A DNA stretch of 54,031 nt from Stenotrophomonas koreensis (GTDB lineage Bacteria > Pseudomonadota > Gammaproteobacteria > Xanthomonadales > Xanthomonadaceae): assembly GCF_001431525.1 (NCBI RefSeq), contig NZ_LDJH01000024.1:1-54031 (forward strand), in the 5' to 3' direction. This document shows positions 1 to 8,663 of the stretch, in pieces (position 1 is the stretch's first letter; every line of letters begins with the position of its first letter). The position numbers and the translations under genes are program-made. The notes under the pieces were generated by a model. That model was not told the DNA's origin. It was given only the letters and a program-made list of their open reading frames with translations, and ran no database searches.

Positions 1-185
1 TGTGGCGCTGATGGGTGACTGCGGGGTCGGTGACAACTGGGAGGAGGCTCACCTAACAGGGACGCCGCCATCACCTGGCTGCGGGTGTAATGGTCGTCTT
101 TCCCTAAATCGCTGAATAAGTGCTTAATTCAAACCCGGCTGGGCATTTCCCTTCACGGAATATCAAGGCACGCAGTGGTGTTATA

Positions 186-318
186 GATCCCGACAGATGC
201 AACGTCTGTCGCGGATCTCTCCCATCCCCTGGAGCAGATCTGGGAACGGGACCCCTCCCCAGGTTTCCGTTCCCCTGGCCCCGTCGACCCCCCCCTGGTC
301 GGCGGGGCTTTTTATTTT
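186..318 (+). ncRNA. Candidate structured small RNA
   Basis: Three stems follow one another. Stem 1 pairs 186-197 with 205-217 (12 bp, one bulged C). Stem 2 pairs 242-253 with 262-274 (8 perfect pairs plus a wobble and one bulge). Stem 3 pairs 279-289 with 297-307 and runs into CTTTTTATTTT, the form of an intrinsic terminator. No coding frame explains this. A TATAGA element at 182-187 could be a -10 box, but no good -35 is visible and a start there would fall inside stem 1, so the 5' end may lie further upstream. The family is not recognised. It could instead be the 3' untranslated end of a gene left of the window. Confidence 0.4.
279..318 (+). terminator. Intrinsic terminator
   Basis: An 11-bp GC stem (one G-U pair), 279-289 with 297-307, has a 7-base C-rich loop. 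It is followed by C and a T-rich run at 309-318. It ends a plus-strand transcript coming from the left, either the candidate RNA or a gene outside the window. Confidence 0.7.
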
Positions 319-470
319 CTTGCCCTTTGTCTTCGGCGGCGTTCCCGGTGGCGTTGGTCCGTGGACAGGGCCGTGCGCTGTGCTGCGCTCTACACCGCGA
401 TGGCCTTCCGCGCCGCCGCGGCGGACAGTACTGCAGAGGGCGTTACCGGCGCAATCGGCCGCTGATGAGA

Positions 471-490
471 ACGCCGCCTTGCGGCGGCGT
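471..490 (-). terminator. Hairpin after hemF
   Basis: ACGCCGCC at 471-478 pairs with GGCGGCGT at 483-490 around a TTGC tetraloop, 24 bases beyond the hemF stop. There is no clear T-run on the minus strand, so this is a weak or Rho-assisted terminator candidate. Confidence 0.4.
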
Positions 491-513
491 GGATGGACAG
501 GCCGGTGCCGGTG

Positions 514-2023
<1,510 letters not shown>

Positions 2024-2041
2024 GGGGTTGGCGTGTTCCGG

Positions 2042-2461
2042 TCAGGGCTGGCCGAGCAGGGCGCGGGCGGCCGGCAGGATATGTTGGCGGCTCAGCGGTG
2101 CCAGCGGGAAATCGGCTGGCGGGTCGAGCGGGATCCACGCCAGTTCGGCAATCTCGGCGGCAGCCAGCGGCGTACCGCTGACCTGGACCAGGAAGGCTTC
2201 GCCGCTGACGGTGCAGCCGGCCTCGTTGACCGCCGGGGCCTGGAATTCACCCAGCCGGCGCGCGCTGGCAGCATCCAGCACCACGCCCAGTTCCTCGTCC
2301 AGCTCGCGCGCCAGCGTGGCCAGTGCATCCTCGCCCGGCGCGCGCTTGCCGCCGGGCTGGATGAAAGTGCTTGATCCGTGCTTGCGCACGACCAGCACCC
2401 GGCCATGGTCATCGAGGATGACCGCGGCCACCGTGAGGATCACGCGCGGCGTCGTGCTCAC
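2042..2461 (-). CDS. Nudix hydrolase
   Basis: A 139-residue single-domain Nudix (NDP-X pyrophosphohydrolase) protein. The Nudix box is complete: G-x5-E-x7-R-E-L-x-E-E-x-G-V is satisfied by the segment from GKRAPGE to RELDEELGV, around residues 38-60, providing the Mg-binding glutamates. The substrate cannot be told. The start ATG overlaps the stop of the preceding S9 peptidase gene by 4 bases, implying translational coupling. A housecleaning or nucleotide-sugar role would be typical, but that is inference. Confidence 0.9.
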   Translation of the reverse strand: MSTTPRVILTVAAVILDDHGRVLVVRKHGSSTFIQPGGKRAPGEDALATLARELDEELGVVLDAASARRLGEFQAPAVNEAGCTVSGEAFLVQVSGTPLAAAEIAELAWIPLDPPADFPLAPLSRQHILPAARALLGQP

Positions 2462-4821
2462 GGCTTCAGGGTCTGCCCGAACAGCCGGTGGATGCGGCGG
2501 TACTGGTCATACCAGGAGTCCGAGCGGGTGTAGCCGTGGCGCTCCAGCGGGTAGGCGGTCATGTTCCAGTGGTCCTTGCGCAGCTCGATCAGGCGCTGGC
2601 TCAGGTTGACCGAATCCTGGAAGAACACGTTGTCATCCATCATCCCGTGGCCGATGAACAGGTGGTCCTGCAAACCTTCGGCGTAATGAATTGGCGAGGA
2701 GGTGCGGTAGGCCTGCGGGTCGATGTCCGGGGTGTTGAGGATGTTGGAGGTGTAGGCGTGGTTGTACTGCATCCAGTCGCCGACCGGACGCAGCGCGGCA
2801 CCGGCCTTGAACGTGCCGGGGCTGCGGAACAGCGCCATGAAGGTCAGGAAGCCGCCGTAGGAGCCACCGTAGATGCCGGCCCGTTCGCGGTCACCCTGTT
2901 TGTTCTCGACCACCCAGTCCAGGCCGTCCTGGTAATCCTCCAGCTCCGGGTGGCCCATGTTGCGGTAGATCGCGGTGCGCCAGTTGCGGCCATAGCCCTC
3001 GCTGGCACGGAAGTCCATGTCCAGCACGATGTAGCCTTCCTGCACCAGCAGGTTGTGGAACATCTGCTCGCGGAAATAGGTCGGGTAGCGGGCGTGCACG
3101 TTCTGCAGGTAGCCGGCGCCATGCACGAACATCACGATCGGGTACTGCCTGCCCGGCTCCAGCGTTTCCGGGCCGTAGTACTTGGCCCAGATGTGGCCGG
3201 CGCCGTGCTTGGACGGCACCTTGACCATCTGCGGCTGGACCCAGCTGCGCGCCTTGAATTCAGCGCTGCGGGTATCGGTGAGTTGGCGCGCCTGGCCACC
3301 AGCGGCCGGCACCACCGCCAGCTGCGCCGGGGTATAGCTGGCCGAGAAGCGCACCAGCACCTGGCTGCCGTCCGGTGACAGGCTGAAGTCCTCCACCCCG
3401 TCCAGTGCGGTCACCTCGCGTACCGCGCCACCGTCGACGGACACGTTGCAGACCTCGTAGTCACCCGGCCAGGCCTGGTTGCACAGGAAGTAGAAGCCGC
3501 TGCCGTCGTGGCTGAGCACCGGCATCGAGGCCTCCCACTGGCCGCTGGTCAGCGCCTTCGGGCGCGCGTTGCCGGCCTGGGTGTACAGGTGCGAGTAGCC
3601 GCTCTGCTCGGACAGCAGCCACAGCGTGCGGCCATCGCGCAACCAGCCGAAATCGTTGTAGTTCCAGTTGATCCAGGCCGGGTCGGTGAGGCGGTGGCGC
3701 GGGGCCAGGCGGTCGCTGCCGGGGCTGAAGGTGGCGATCCAGCGGTCCTTGTTGTCCACGCTGCGCAGCATCACCGCGGCCTGGCTGCCGTCGGCATTCC
3801 AGATCATTGATGGGCTGCCGAAACCGGCACCGACCTGTACGTCACGGTTGCCCTTCAGTGCTTCCTTGCCGGCGGCCTTGCGCAGCTCTGCCAGCGGATC
3901 GGTGGCGATCCCGGGCAGGGCGTCGAAGCTGACCGGGCTGACCTTGCCGCTGGCCAGCTCGACCTGCCACAGGCGGTGCGGGGCCGGGTCGTTGCGGCCG
4001 ACCCGGGTACGCACGTTCTCGAATTCCTCGTAACCGGATTCGGTCACGTACAGCGGCATCCTGCCGCCCTGGCCGGCCTCGGCCTTCTTGCTGCGGGTGA
4101 CCACCAGCAGGATATCGGCATCCGGGGAGAGCGCACTGTCGAGGATGACCACGTCTTCGCCCAGGTACACCGGTGCGGCCGGACGGGTCGGGTCGGCCGC
4201 ACGCCAGGCCGCGGCCTGCTGCTTCAGCGCCTCGCGGTTGGCGCGGTCACGGCGCAGGGTTTCCAGCGTGGCCAGCTGCTGCTCGCGCAGGCTGTTGCTC
4301 ACCGGGGCGGCGTCGGGGTCCTTCTCGCTGCGCAGCTGGGCCACCTGGCGCGTGCCGGCGGCCGGCGTCCAGTGGTACCAGGTGTGGTTGACGTGCCAGA
4401 CCAGCCCGCCGTTGTGCGAGAAGGCCAGGCCACGTGCGTTGTCGTTGCCGTGGCTGATCTGCTGCAGCACCCCGGAGCGCAGGTCGCGCAGGAACACATT
4501 GCCGTCGCGGACGAACGCCAGCTGGGTGTTGTCGGCATTGTGGATGCGCTGGGCGGTGTCCAGGTCGCCACGCGCCGGGCCGTCGACCACGCTGGTCGTG
4601 CCACCGCTGCTGGTGATCTGGAAGGTATCGCGCACCGGGCTGCCGGCGCGCTTCTGGGTGTACTGGATGTGCCGGCTGTCCCAGGCCCACCAGGCCGACT
4701 CGACCGGGTTGCCGATCCAGTCCGGCTCGGCCATCGCCTGCTCCAGGGTGATCGGCGTCGGTGCCGCGTGGGCAGCGGTGCCCAGGGCCAGCAGCAGGGA
4801 CAGGGACAGCAGTCGGGTCAT
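2458..4821 (-). CDS. S9 family serine peptidase, exported (DPP IV-like)
   Basis: Prolyl-oligopeptidase family peptidase of 787 residues, expected in the periplasm. MTRLLSLSLLLALGTAAHA is a clear signal peptide, which fixes the start; 16 more codons are open upstream. The N-terminal half is the beta-propeller (DPP IV-type), with repeats such as SHNGGLVWHVNHTWYHW and SHDGSGFYFLCNQ. The C-terminal third is the alpha/beta hydrolase with nucleophile Ser in GGSYGGFLT, acid in GMMDDNVFF and His in ERHGYTR. All three catalytic residues are present. These enzymes cleave small peptides after Pro or Ala; the exact specificity is unknown. It is first of the minus-strand set and overlaps the Nudix gene by 4 bases. 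Confidence 0.93.
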   Translation of the reverse strand: MTRLLSLSLLLALGTAAHAAPTPITLEQAMAEPDWIGNPVESAWWAWDSRHIQYTQKRAGSPVRDTFQITSSGGTTSVVDGPARGDLDTAQRIHNADNTQLAFVRDGNVFLRDLRSGVLQQISHGNDNARGLAFSHNGGLVWHVNHTWYHWTPAAGTRQVAQLRSEKDPDAAPVSNSLREQQLATLETLRRDRANREALKQQAAAWRAADPTRPAAPVYLGEDVVILDSALSPDADILLVVTRSKKAEAGQGGRMPLYVTESGYEEFENVRTRVGRNDPAPHRLWQVELASGKVSPVSFDALPGIATDPLAELRKAAGKEALKGNRDVQVGAGFGSPSMIWNADGSQAAVMLRSVDNKDRWIATFSPGSDRLAPRHRLTDPAWINWNYNDFGWLRDGRTLWLLSEQSGYSHLYTQAGNARPKALTSGQWEASMPVLSHDGSGFYFLCNQAWPGDYEVCNVSVDGGAVREVTALDGVEDFSLSPDGSQVLVRFSASYTPAQLAVVPAAGGQARQLTDTRSAEFKARSWVQPQMVKVPSKHGAGHIWAKYYGPETLEPGRQYPIVMFVHGAGYLQNVHARYPTYFREQMFHNLLVQEGYIVLDMDFRASEGYGRNWRTAIYRNMGHPELEDYQDGLDWVVENKQGDRERAGIYGGSYGGFLTFMALFRSPGTFKAGAALRPVGDWMQYNHAYTSNILNTPDIDPQAYRTSSPIHYAEGLQDHLFIGHGMMDDNVFFQDSVNLSQRLIELRKDHWNMTAYPLERHGYTRSDSWYDQYRRIHRLFGQTLKP

Positions 4822-4855
4822 GGTGGTTTCCGGCAAGTTGATCCGTTCAAGCCTA

Positions 4856-4880
4856 CCAGCCCGTCCCATCGGCGGGCTGG
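4856..4880 (-). terminator. Hairpin between xanB2 and S9 peptidase
   Basis: CCAGCCCG at 4856-4863 pairs with CGGGCTGG at 4873-4880. It lies just past the xanB2 stop and upstream of the peptidase start. No T-run follows on the minus strand. Confidence 0.35.
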
Positions 4881-4888
4881 GTCACAGG

Positions 4889-5938
4889 TCATGCCAGTAC
4901 GGCGCCCATCCCGTGCATGCCCTCGATTTCCACCAGCAGCTCGCGGCGACAGACCTCGGCATGCAGTATCAGGCACGGGACGCCGGCCGGTAGCCGCTGT
5001 GCCAGCAAGGCGCCGACGGCCTCCAGGTCCTGGTGTTCACGCACATACACCTTCATCGGGCTGCCCGCATCAAGATGGGCGGGCAGGGTGCCGGTGTGCG
5101 CCCTGCCGGCCTGCAGCAGGCTGGCGATGTTGGCCAGCGTTTCCTGCAGCTGCTGGGCCGGTGAGCCCAGATGCAGCGAGGCGTGCCCGGTGATCGCGGC
5201 GGTGCCCGACAGCAACAGGGGCAGCTGGCAGCGCGGGTCGGGCAGCATCGCCCGGGCAAAACTCGGCGGTTGTGGACCGTATTGCCGAGGGTAATGGAAG
5301 GCGCTGATCTGGCGGGGATTTTCCAGCGGCTGGCCGGCATGCCCGCTGGCCAGCCAGTACACCTGCAGGCGGCGGACGCCATCATAGCGGCCGATACAGG
5401 TGGCGGCCGGAAGCCGACCTGTATCGACCTGTTCCAGCCCACGCACGCGGCCAACGCAGAAGCGCCGGTAGCGCTCGTCATCGCCGTCACCTTCGGTGAT
5501 TGCGTCCAGATAATTCCACACCCGCAGCAGGTGCGGGGTGGCCGAGCCTGCCTGGTGCTGGCGCAACAGCCGGTAGGCCTGCTCTGCGGCTGCGGCAATA
5601 TCGGTGCCTGCAGGTTCTTCCACTTCCACGCAGGCCAGTTCCAGCGCGCCATTGCGCATCCAGCGTACCGCACCGTTGTTCCCGGTCAGGGTGGTCGCGC
5701 CGCCACGCCAGACTTCCAGGCTGTCCGGGCCATGCGCGCGTAGCCCGACATTGATCACGCGGCCATCGGCGGCGGCATCGGCGGCGGCAAAACGGAACAC
5801 CGCCAGGGTGGCCGGATCGGCCAGGGCTGCATCAAGCTGATCTACTGGCTGGTAGCGGACATGCAGTGCAGGCCGGCTGGCGGAAAACAGGGGAAGACTC
5901 ATCAAGGATGGCTGGCATCGGTGCTGCTGGATCGCCAT
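4889..5938 (-). CDS. xanB2: Chorismatase / hydroxybenzoate synthase XanB2
   Basis: Cleaves chorismate to 3-hydroxybenzoate (and, in characterised XanB2, also 4-hydroxybenzoate), the aryl precursors of xanthomonadin and of ubiquinone. The protein has the FkbO/Hyg5/XanB2 layout: an N-terminal half starting LHVRYQPVDQLDAAL and a RidA-like C-terminal half. It ends with the family's hallmark LHAEVCRRELLVEIEG, which carries the catalytic Glu. Start choice is open: ATG at 5938 has an AAGG ribosome site 7 bases away, while ATG at 5902 (MSLPLFSAS) has none but gives a more conserved-looking N-terminus. It diverges from the polyene operon with only 83 bases between, as expected for the starter-unit enzyme. 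Confidence 0.92.
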   Translation of the reverse strand: MAIQQHRCQPSLMSLPLFSASRPALHVRYQPVDQLDAALADPATLAVFRFAAADAAADGRVINVGLRAHGPDSLEVWRGGATTLTGNNGAVRWMRNGALELACVEVEEPAGTDIAAAAEQAYRLLRQHQAGSATPHLLRVWNYLDAITEGDGDDERYRRFCVGRVRGLEQVDTGRLPAATCIGRYDGVRRLQVYWLASGHAGQPLENPRQISAFHYPRQYGPQPPSFARAMLPDPRCQLPLLLSGTAAITGHASLHLGSPAQQLQETLANIASLLQAGRAHTGTLPAHLDAGSPMKVYVREHQDLEAVGALLAQRLPAGVPCLILHAEVCRRELLVEIEGMHGMGAVLA

Positions 5939-6021
5939 GATAGCGCCTTCATGATCGGCGCCCGTGCCGATGTGGCGCGCCTACGGGCACGTGTTGTGGG
6001 TCTCTTCCTGCTGGGGGTTGT
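5939..6021. promoter_or_regulatory. Divergent promoter region of pigment locus
   Basis: The only space from which both xanB2 (leftward) and the polyene operon (rightward) can be transcribed. It holds an imperfect inverted repeat, CGTGCC near 5964 with GGCACG near 5986. I cannot see convincing sigma-70 boxes in either direction. Confidence 0.4.
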
Positions 6022-6783
6022 GTGGTTCGATTTTCCGTTGAAGGCTGGGCAGCCTGGGCTCCGGGACTGGAGACCCGCCAGTCGTGGCTGGACTGGAGCC
6101 AGGCGCCCGCCCTGCCCGAAGGCGACCAGACCCCGCTACTGACGGAGATTCCAGCCATGCAGCGGCGGCGGATAGAGCGGCTGGGCAGGCTGGCGATCCA
6201 GGTGGCCTGCTGGTGTGAGCAGCCCGGCGAGGATGTACAGGTGCCGATGGTGTTTGCTTCGCGCCACGGCGATGTGATGCGTTCGATCGAGTTGCTGCAG
6301 GCGCTGGTCGCCGGTGAGCCGCTTTCGCCGACCGCATTCGGTTTGTCCGTACACAACGCGGTGGCTGCGTTGTATTCGATTGCACGCCGCAACCGCGCCA
6401 ATTACCAGGCCATTGCCGCCGGCGAGGCTACCGTGGAAGCTGCCTTGGTGGAGGCCTGCGCCCTGCTTGCCGAGGGCGCGCCGGAAGTGCGCGTGGTGGT
6501 GTATGACTCGCAGCTGCCCGCCGTCTATGCTGGTTTCCGCCAGCAGCCGGACCCGTATTACGCCTGGTGCTGGCGGGTCACCCCGGCCCACGAGGATGAC
6601 ACCGCTGCCTGGCAGCTGGCATGGGAGCCGTCCACCACGGCGGCTGCACTGCCGGAACCGGCCAGCGCCAGCGACGCGCTGCCACATGGATTGGCACTGA
6701 TGCGGTTCTTGCTGGCCCCTGCACCGGCGACGCTGGCTCTGCAGGATGGCCCGTTGTGCTGGCGCTGGACGCGGCATGGGTAA
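6022..6783 (+). CDS. Aryl-polyene ketosynthase-like chain length factor (ApeC type)
   Basis: A 253-residue beta-ketoacyl-synthase-like protein of the short type found in aryl-polyene loci. There it pairs with the full ketosynthase as a chain-length factor. Visible family blocks are FSVEGWAAWAPGL at the start, PTAFGLSVHNAVAALYSI near residues 111-128, and VVVYDSQLPAVY. It lacks the Cys-His-His triad of an active ketosynthase; GLSVHNAV occupies the usual active-site neighbourhood without Cys. The start is GTG (no ATG fits). It is first in the operon and overlaps the acyltransferase gene by 8 bases. Confidence 0.87.
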   Translation: MVRFSVEGWAAWAPGLETRQSWLDWSQAPALPEGDQTPLLTEIPAMQRRRIERLGRLAIQVACWCEQPGEDVQVPMVFASRHGDVMRSIELLQALVAGEPLSPTAFGLSVHNAVAALYSIARRNRANYQAIAAGEATVEAALVEACALLAEGAPEVRVVVYDSQLPAVYAGFRQQPDPYYAWCWRVTPAHEDDTAAWQLAWEPSTTAAALPEPASASDALPHGLALMRFLLAPAPATLALQDGPLCWRWTRHG

Positions 6784-7573
6784 GCTGGCGCACTGGCTGG
6801 ACCGTGCCTGGCGGTTGTTGGCCACGGCGCTGAGTTTTGCCGCGTTTGGCGTTGGCGGGGTGCTGCTCGGGCTGTGGCTGTCATTGCTGTGTCTGGTTGC
6901 CGGACGTGGCCAGCCGCGTCAGCGGCTGGCACGGCGCTGGGTACAGCGCAGCTTCGCCGCCCACCTGCGGTTGATGCAGGCGCTGGGTGTGATGAGCTGC
7001 GAGTTCCGTGGGGTGGAGCGGCTGCAGCGCGATGGTTTGCTGGTGCTGGCCAATCATCCCACCCTGATTGACGTGGTCTGCCTGATATCCCGCCTGCCCA
7101 ATGCCGATTGCGTGGTCAAACGCGCGGTGGCCAGCAATGTTTTCATGCGCGGGCCGGTGGGTGCGGCCGGCTATGTCAGCAACGATCACGGCGCCGGACT
7201 GGTGGAGGACTGCATTGCGGCCATAGCTGCCGGCAGCAACCTGGTGATCTTCCCCGAGGGCACGCGTAGTGTCCCTGGACGTGCGCTGCAGCTGCAGCGC
7301 GGGGCGGCCAATATTGCCGTCCGCGGCCGCCTGGACATCACCCCGGTGCGCATCCGCTGTACGCCGCCGACGCTGAGCAAAGGCGAAAAATGGTATCGTG
7401 TGCCAGATCGGAAATTTCATGTTGTGGTTGAGGTCGGCGAGGATATTCCCATTGCCCCTTTCCTGCTGGATGAAGCGGCAGGCAGGAGTGAAGCACTTGC
7501 AGCCCGTCGTCTTACCGAGTACCTGACCCGTTACTTTCAACTTTCCGGAGATACTGCAAGTGGAAGCACTTGA
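6776..7573 (+). CDS. PlsC-type acyltransferase (ApeD type)
   Basis: A 265-residue lysophospholipid-acyltransferase-fold protein at the inner membrane. A hydrophobic segment lies at about residues 15-45. The catalytic H-x4-D motif is NHPTLID, and the second motif FPEGTRS is intact. In aryl-polyene loci such enzymes are thought to help attach the polyene or a fatty acyl chain to its lipid carrier; that role is by context. The ATG at 6776 (MGKLAHW) overlaps the previous stop and is preferred over longer in-frame starts. Confidence 0.88.
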   Translation: MGKLAHWLDRAWRLLATALSFAAFGVGGVLLGLWLSLLCLVAGRGQPRQRLARRWVQRSFAAHLRLMQALGVMSCEFRGVERLQRDGLLVLANHPTLIDVVCLISRLPNADCVVKRAVASNVFMRGPVGAAGYVSNDHGAGLVEDCIAAIAAGSNLVIFPEGTRSVPGRALQLQRGAANIAVRGRLDITPVRIRCTPPTLSKGEKWYRVPDRKFHVVVEVGEDIPIAPFLLDEAAGRSEALAARRLTEYLTRYFQLSGDTASGST

Positions 7574-7817
7574 GTATGAAATCAAGGAATTGATCATTTC
7601 ATCGTTGTCGCTGGAGGACATCTCCGCCGACGAAATCGACAGCACCTCGCCACTGTTCGTTGAAGGGCTGGGCCTGGATTCGATCGATGCGCTTGAACTG
7701 GGTCTGGCATTGCAGAAGCGGTACGGGGTCAGCCTGTCGGCCGATTCGGAAGAAACCCGTCGTCATTTTTCCAGTGTGCGCGCTCTGTCGGAGTTTGTCG
7801 CATCCAGCCGGGCGTGA
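7560..7817 (+). CDS. Acyl carrier protein 1 (ApeE type)
   Basis: An 85-residue acyl carrier protein. The phosphopantetheine Ser sits in GLDSIDALEL, with the acidic helix expected of a carrier. It starts with GTG overlapping the acyltransferase end by 14 bases and ends overlapping the second carrier protein's ATG. It should carry the aryl starter or the growing polyene; which of the two carriers does which cannot be told here. Confidence 0.92.
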   Translation: MEALEYEIKELIISSLSLEDISADEIDSTSPLFVEGLGLDSIDALELGLALQKRYGVSLSADSEETRRHFSSVRALSEFVASSRA

Positions 7818-8089
7818 TGCCACACATCGACATGACCAAGAACGAACTCTTCCAGCATATCGTGCGCATCCTCCAGGACAGCTTCGAAATCGAAGCCGGG
7901 CGGATTGCGCCGGAGGCGCGCCTGTATGAGGACCTGGACATCGACAGCATCGATGCGGTCGACCTGATCGTGCAGCTCAAGCCGCTGCTGGGCAGCAGCC
8001 TGAAGCCGGAAGCCTTCAAGACCGTGCGTACCGTGCAGGATGTGGTTGATGTCGTGCACGGCCTCCTCCCGAACCAGGCTACCACCTGA
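7817..8089 (+). CDS. Acyl carrier protein 2 (ApeF type)
   Basis: A second acyl carrier protein, 90 residues, with the attachment Ser in DIDSIDAVDL. Three starts are possible: GTG at 7814, ATG at 7817 (TGATG overlap with the first carrier gene) and ATG at 7832 (MTKNELFQ). I took 7817 for the coupled overlap, though 7832 matches usual carrier N-termini better. Paired carrier proteins are typical of aryl-polyene synthases. Confidence 0.92.
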   Translation: MPHIDMTKNELFQHIVRILQDSFEIEAGRIAPEARLYEDLDIDSIDAVDLIVQLKPLLGSSLKPEAFKTVRTVQDVVDVVHGLLPNQATT

Positions 8090-8111
8090 TCCTGCTGCCG
8101 GGGGGGGCATC

Positions 8112-8663
8112 ATGGCGCGTGCACGGGTCATGGCGCTTGGCGCCTTGTCGCTGGCTTATCCGTTGTTGGTCTACGGGGCGCTTGGGCGCTTTGAGCCACG
8201 CTGGCTGGCCGGCCTGCTGTTTGTCATTGCGCTGCTGCGCGCGCTGAGCGCCGGTCAGAAGCTGTGGTGGTTCGCCGCCGCCGGTGCCGGCGTGTTGGCA
8301 CTGGTTGCCACGGTGTTCAACCAGGCCATGCCGCTGAAGCTGTACCCGGCGCTGGTCAACCTGGTCATGCTGATGGTTTTCGGGTTGAGCCTGCGTTTCC
8401 CGCCGACGGTGGTGGAACGGCTGGCACGCCTCCAGCAGCCGGACCTGCCGGCCGCTGGCGTGCGCTACACCCGGCGGGTCACCCAGGTCTGGTGCGCATT
8501 TTTCATTCTCAACGGTTCCCTGGCCACGGTGACGGCCGTCTGGGCCTCGGATCAGGTCTGGGTGCTCTACAACGGATTTCTGGCGTACGTGATGATTGCA
8601 GTGTTGTTCGCAGGCGAGTGGCTGGTCCGCCAGCGGGTCAAGGCAGGCCACGCCAATGGCTGA
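8112..8663 (+). CDS. Aryl-polyene locus membrane protein (ApeG type)
   Basis: A 183-residue integral membrane protein with about five to six hydrophobic segments (for example residues 8-25, 35-50, 57-75, 78-95 and 140-170). It belongs by position and character to the conserved membrane protein found between the carrier proteins and the aryl ligase in aryl-polyene loci (COG4648-like). No biochemical role is established. A G-rich stretch 5' of the ATG may act as the ribosome site. It overlaps the ligase gene by 8 bases. Confidence 0.82.
   Translation: MARARVMALGALSLAYPLLVYGALGRFEPRWLAGLLFVIALLRALSAGQKLWWFAAAGAGVLALVATVFNQAMPLKLYPALVNLVMLMVFGLSLRFPPTVVERLARLQQPDLPAAGVRYTRRVTQVWCAFFILNGSLATVTAVWASDQVWVLYNGFLAYVMIAVLFAGEWLVRQRVKAGHANG

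Larger units (their letters stand above)
1..513. other. Gene-free left edge with candidate RNA
   Basis: I see no credible protein gene in this stretch; open frames here lack a ribosome site and family resemblance. Bases 1-185 are less GC-rich than the rest and hold nothing I recognise. Bases 186-318 form three consecutive hairpins ending in a T-rich tract, listed separately. Bases 471-490 form a compact hairpin just past the hemF stop. Confidence 0.5.

Noticed and set aside
1..185. A riboswitch or tRNA at the left edge
   Set aside because: I looked for T-loop, cloverleaf and known riboswitch cores and could not pair the segments into any of them.
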